This document shows positions 61,490 to 64,000 of a stretch of 64,000 bases of DNA, piece by piece. The translations under genes were made by a program, and so were the position numbers. This DNA comes from an uncultured Christensenellaceae bacterium (GTDB taxonomy: Bacteria; Bacillota; Clostridia; Christensenellales; Borkfalkiaceae). Below the pieces are notes generated by a model. That model ran no database searches. It saw only the letters and a program-made list of their open reading frames with translations, and was not told the DNA's origin. Numbering within the stretch: position 1 is the first letter of the stretch; every line of letters begins with the position of its first letter. The stretch is from the NCBI GenBank assembly GCA_910586985.1, contig CAJUKK010000012.1, forward strand, positions 1 to 64,000, written 5' to 3'.

Positions 61490-62797
61490 TTATTCGCTCT
61501 TTTTATCGTCCCGCTCCGCATGTGCGGCGCGGACTTTCTCCTGCGCGAGAAAATATATTTCTTCGGTAGCGAACGACAGTTTGGTAAGTTGGTCGCGCTG
61601 ATTCAACGGATGCAACCAATAGCTTTCGTCCCGCGTGGAAATATCCACGCAATCCCCGAAAACATTCTTTTTATATTTATCTTTGCGGAACGGATAATCA
61701 TACTCGACGTGCACGCTCTCAAGTTCAGTACCCGCCCAGAATAAATCCACCGGATCGCCGTAAGCGGTGCAAACAAGCCTCGTTCCCTCCGCCGTTTGTA
61801 CGAGCTTCCCCTTTCCCTGATCGTAAAACCGTTTGGCGTTCGGCAGCGTATGTACGGCGACTTCTCCTTCGAAACGGTAACGCCCCGAACGAACTTCTTC
61901 GCGCACGTTCGATCTCTCCCATTTAAACCAATCGGGAATATGCGCAAACTCCGTCTCGCCGGCCTCGGCGGTCAGGCGCCCCAATTCGTCCATCTCCCAT
62001 CCCTTGCCGCAAGCGGCGCACCAAAGGCGCGTTTTTTCGGAATACATTTTAAATTCCGCATTACAATGCGGACATTGATAGAGAATGTTATGCAATCCGT
62101 CAGCGCGGCGTTCGTATTTATTTTCGATACCGTTTTCGTACTGATACGCATAATCATCGCGCTCGAACGCCTTGCGAATACGCTCGTTTAATTCGTCTAC
62201 GGAGACGAAGGCAAGCTCGTCTTTTCCCGCAATCAGCTCAAGTTCCGCTTTCAAAGGCAATTTCTGCTCTACTTTATTCCACTGCGGCGACATGACAAAA
62301 TTGCCCTGCATTCTTAAAACAACCACCGGAACATTTAAAAGCTTACACATTTTTCCGAGCGAATCGGGTAAAAACGAAGCCGTTCCGTCCAGAGAATACC
62401 GCGCTTCCGGATAGACGCAGACAATACTGCCGAGCTTATCCACACAGTATTTCATGTTGCGGATGAGATTAAAATCCTGCACGAACTTGCGCTTACAGAT
62501 ACTGCCGACCTTGCGCATAAGCCATTCGCCGATATCGCGCACCGCATCGATTGCGACGACGTTATTTGCATTGTAGGGAGCAACCGCGCGGTACATGACC
62601 GGAAAATCCGTCATACTCGCATGCGTTGCAAGCAACAGATAGGGCGGCTTGATCCCCTCCATCCCCTTCCTAACGATCGTCAACTTGCGTCCCTTTAACA
62701 TAGGACGAATGGCGAACAAACGCGCAACCGTCATCCAAAAAACGCTTGCTTTTTTCGGTTTCCGCGCAAAATCGTATCTTTTAATCTTTTTTCCCAT
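61490..62797 (-). CDS. PlsC-like acyltransferase with a zinc ribbon
   Basis: A 435-residue protein from MGKKIKRYDF (GGGAGGAAG upstream). The N-terminal half is an acyl-glycerophosphate acyltransferase domain: HASMTD (His59, Asp64), then PEARYS as the second block (EGTR variant) and VPVVVLRMQG. Near residues 245-270 two CxxC pairs (CPHC, CAAC) form a zinc ribbon, followed by a C-terminal domain of about 160 residues. This long form is known from clostridial genomes but not characterised to my knowledge; it likely modifies lipids at the membrane. A Fur-like box covers its promoter. Confidence 0.85.
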   Translation of the reverse strand: MGKKIKRYDFARKPKKASVFWMTVARLFAIRPMLKGRKLTIVRKGMEGIKPPYLLLATHASMTDFPVMYRAVAPYNANNVVAIDAVRDIGEWLMRKVGSICKRKFVQDFNLIRNMKYCVDKLGSIVCVYPEARYSLDGTASFLPDSLGKMCKLLNVPVVVLRMQGNFVMSPQWNKVEQKLPLKAELELIAGKDELAFVSVDELNERIRKAFERDDYAYQYENGIENKYERRADGLHNILYQCPHCNAEFKMYSEKTRLWCAACGKGWEMDELGRLTAEAGETEFAHIPDWFKWERSNVREEVRSGRYRFEGEVAVHTLPNAKRFYDQGKGKLVQTAEGTRLVCTAYGDPVDLFWAGTELESVHVEYDYPFRKDKYKKNVFGDCVDISTRDESYWLHPLNQRDQLTKLSFATEEIYFLAQEKVRAAHAERDDKKSE

Positions 62798-62826
62798 GTG
62801 CGACGCTTCCTCCCGTAATAGAAAGC

Positions 62827-62855
62827 AGTTTAACACCTTTGAGAATGATTGTCAA
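62827..62855 (-). promoter_or_regulatory. acyltransferase promoter with Fur-like box
   Basis: Minus-strand TTGACA, 17 bases, TAAACT. The -35 and spacer contain TGACAATCATTCTCA (62840-62854 reversed), matching the Fur-family 7-1-7 pattern TGATAATNATTATCA at 12 of 14 defined positions. Confidence 0.65.
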
Positions 62856-62874
62856 GTAAAATTACAATTTTACG

Positions 62875-63480
62875 TTATATGAGTCCTTCGACCAAAATTT
62901 TAATTCCGATCGCGAGCAAAACGCACCCGCCGAAAATTCCCGCTTTGTCTGAAAATTTATCGCCTGCCTTTTTACCGATCCCGACTGCGGCGAACGAGAA
63001 CGCAAAGGTAATCGCGCCGATTGCAAGCGCGCAGAATACGGCGTGAACGGGCAATCCTTCCGTCGTATCTACGGCAAGAAAGGTAATTCCCACGGCAAGC
63101 GCGTCGATACTCGTTGCGACAGCCTGCGCCGTGAGCGTCAGAAAACCGAGCTTTTTTTGCGGTTTAATCTCTTCCGGTTGCCCCTGCGCCCGTTTCCGCG
63201 AAATCCATTCGCGAACTCCGTCGAAAATCATCTTTCCGCCGAGTATCCCGAGCAGCACAAACGAGAGCCACGGGGCTATCTTTTCAACGAATTCCGAAAA
63301 GAAAGAACTGCCGTAATATCCGATCACGGGCATTACAAACTGAAACAGTGCGTACATGCCCGCTATTGCAAGCATTTTACAGAGTCTCATCTTCGGATCG
63401 GCAATGCCGTTCGCCATGCCGACGGCAACTGCGTCCATCGACAGAGCGGCGCCGATAAGCAGTATTTCCCAAATACTCAT
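62875..63480 (-). CDS. mntP: manganese efflux pump MntP
   Basis: A 201-residue Mn2+ exporter (YebN family) with six TM helices in two repeats: ALSMDAVAVGMANGI in the first and TSIDALAVGITFL in the second, whose Asp residues are the ion ligands. Ribosome site AAAAGGAG. It lies behind a riboswitch whose expression platform is a terminator, so it is made when Mn2+ is high. Full length. Confidence 0.96.
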   Translation of the reverse strand: MSIWEILLIGAALSMDAVAVGMANGIADPKMRLCKMLAIAGMYALFQFVMPVIGYYGSSFFSEFVEKIAPWLSFVLLGILGGKMIFDGVREWISRKRAQGQPEEIKPQKKLGFLTLTAQAVATSIDALAVGITFLAVDTTEGLPVHAVFCALAIGAITFAFSFAAVGIGKKAGDKFSDKAGIFGGCVLLAIGIKILVEGLI

Positions 63481-63502
63481 GTCGTCTCCTTTTCAATAAA
63501 AA

Positions 63503-63632
63503 AGACTTACGCGCAAAACGTGCAAAATATGCCCTGTTTTGCGCATAAGTCTCGTCGTTTCATACAACGCCCGCGGAAAACTTCCGCAATATGTGGACGG
63601 TGTCGCTCGGATAAGCCGACTACTCCCCTATG
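63503..63632 (-). ncRNA. yybP-ykoY (Mn2+) riboswitch with terminator
   Basis: From the promoter, the leader reads ATAGGGGAGTAGTCGGC..., then ACCGTCCACATATTGCGG, the conserved aptamer elements. It ends with the terminator AGACTTAYGCGCAAAAC pairing (63503-63552) and a run of U. Mn2+ would stabilise the aptamer and let transcription reach mntP. The same aptamer type occurs at 61313-61395. Confidence 0.9.
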
Positions 63633-63640
63633 ACTTTATC

Positions 63641-63669
63641 ATTATATTCCAATTTCATTTGTTTGTCAA
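63641..63669 (-). promoter_or_regulatory. promoter of mntP
   Basis: Minus-strand TTGACA, 17 bases, TATAAT, directly before the Mn2+ riboswitch. Confidence 0.88.
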
Positions 63670-63700
63670 TCGTTTATCCGACACAACCGCGCCCAACGTG

Positions 63701-64000
63701 TCAATATCCGTATTTTTTTTGCATTGCCGCGAGCGAAACGAACGTTACGACCGTCGATAATACCTCCGCAAAAACGACTGCTAGCCATACGCCTGTGATT
63801 TTCCAAAATATAGGAAGGATGAGCACCGCGCCGAGCTGAAAGACAAGCGCGCGCAAAAACGAGATTCCCGCAGAGACCAATCCGTTGTTGAGCGCGGTAA
63901 AGAACGCCGATCCGAATACGCTGAATCCCATGAGAAGATATGCAATCGAATAAAGCAACATTCCGTCCAGCGTGAGGTCGAACACCTCGCGGTTATCGCG
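63701..64000 (-). CDS. MATE-family efflux transporter (C-terminal part)
   Basis: Only the last 99 residues are in the window; the frame is open through position 64000. The text DNREVFDLTLDGMLLYSIAY, FGSAFFTALNNGLVSAGISFLR and RALVFQLGAVLILP is typical of the C-terminal repeat of DinF/NorM-like MATE antiporters, which exchange drugs or other cations for Na+ or H+. It is read toward mntP but separated from it by the mntP promoter. Confidence 0.9.
   Translation of the reverse strand, partial: RDNREVFDLTLDGMLLYSIAYLLMGFSVFGSAFFTALNNGLVSAGISFLRALVFQLGAVLILPIFWKITGVWLAVVFAEVLSTVVTFVSLAAMQKKYGY

Noticed and set aside
62856..62873. GTAAAATT/AATTTTAC inverted repeat as a terminator of mntP
   Set aside because: The stem is almost pure A-T and no U-run follows; I do not count it as a terminator.

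Overview
The window looks like chromosomal DNA of a spore-lineage member of the Firmicutes/Clostridia. Evidence: many genes have AGGAGG-type ribosome binding sites and near-consensus sigma-A promoters with 17-bp spacers; spoIIR, addAB, a lonA-type lon, a rubrerythrin operon and a Clostridia-type pyr operon are present. No 16S rRNA gene is in the window, so the lineage stays an inference; an uncultured gut clostridial (Christensenellales-like) genome would fit. Most genes lie on the minus strand. Housekeeping genes look moderately GC-rich, while accessory patches are clearly AT-richer.

Layout: tsf-rpsB (0.1-1.8 kb); a decaying cluster of small membrane proteins and a broken secreted peptidase-like gene (2.0-4.8 kb); engB-lon (4.9-7.8); asparaginase, a tyrosine-phosphatase fusion, a nucleotidyltransferase, GIY-YIG, galM-galK, polysaccharide deacetylase and a Ca2+-type P-ATPase (8.0-16.5); a cluster of tiny HTH repressors and cysteine-rich proteins (16.6-19.1); an attenuated pyrBCFKDE operon (19.2-24.9); a leaderless metallophosphoesterase and a second cluster of HTH/Cys-rich cassettes (24.9-27.2); a sugar transferase, a NapH-TlpA fusion with a CxxC-tail membrane protein (27.2-30.6); a second copy of the decaying module (30.7-32.9); a CyuA-type cysteine desulfidase, HtrA-like lipoprotein, addBA (33-43); lipoprotein, spoIIR, mnmA, tRNA-Arg, rubrerythrin operon (43.1-47.3); a four-permease/one-ATPase FtsX-type ABC locus with a secreted protein (47.3-54.8) that has palindromic repeats within and beside it; ClC channel, a heterodimeric ABC exporter, a CaCA antiporter and mntP each behind a probable Mn2+ (yybP-ykoY) riboswitch, a PlsC-like acyltransferase with a Fur-like box, and the end of a MATE transporter.

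The most interesting content is the two HTH/Cys-rich clusters. I count five repressor/operator units. Four are directed at tiny cysteine-rich proteins or a second HTH gene, each with its own palindromic operator. In at least four units one operator lies between the -35 and -10 boxes of the divergent target promoter, and further copies follow at about 25-30 bp spacing. Several repressor mRNAs appear leaderless. The layout recalls a phage lambda immunity region without any phage. Two cassettes arose by a visible 662-bp tandem duplication at a 6-bp microhomology, after which the repressor and its operators were replaced while the target gene was kept. The function of the Cys-rich proteins is not known to me.
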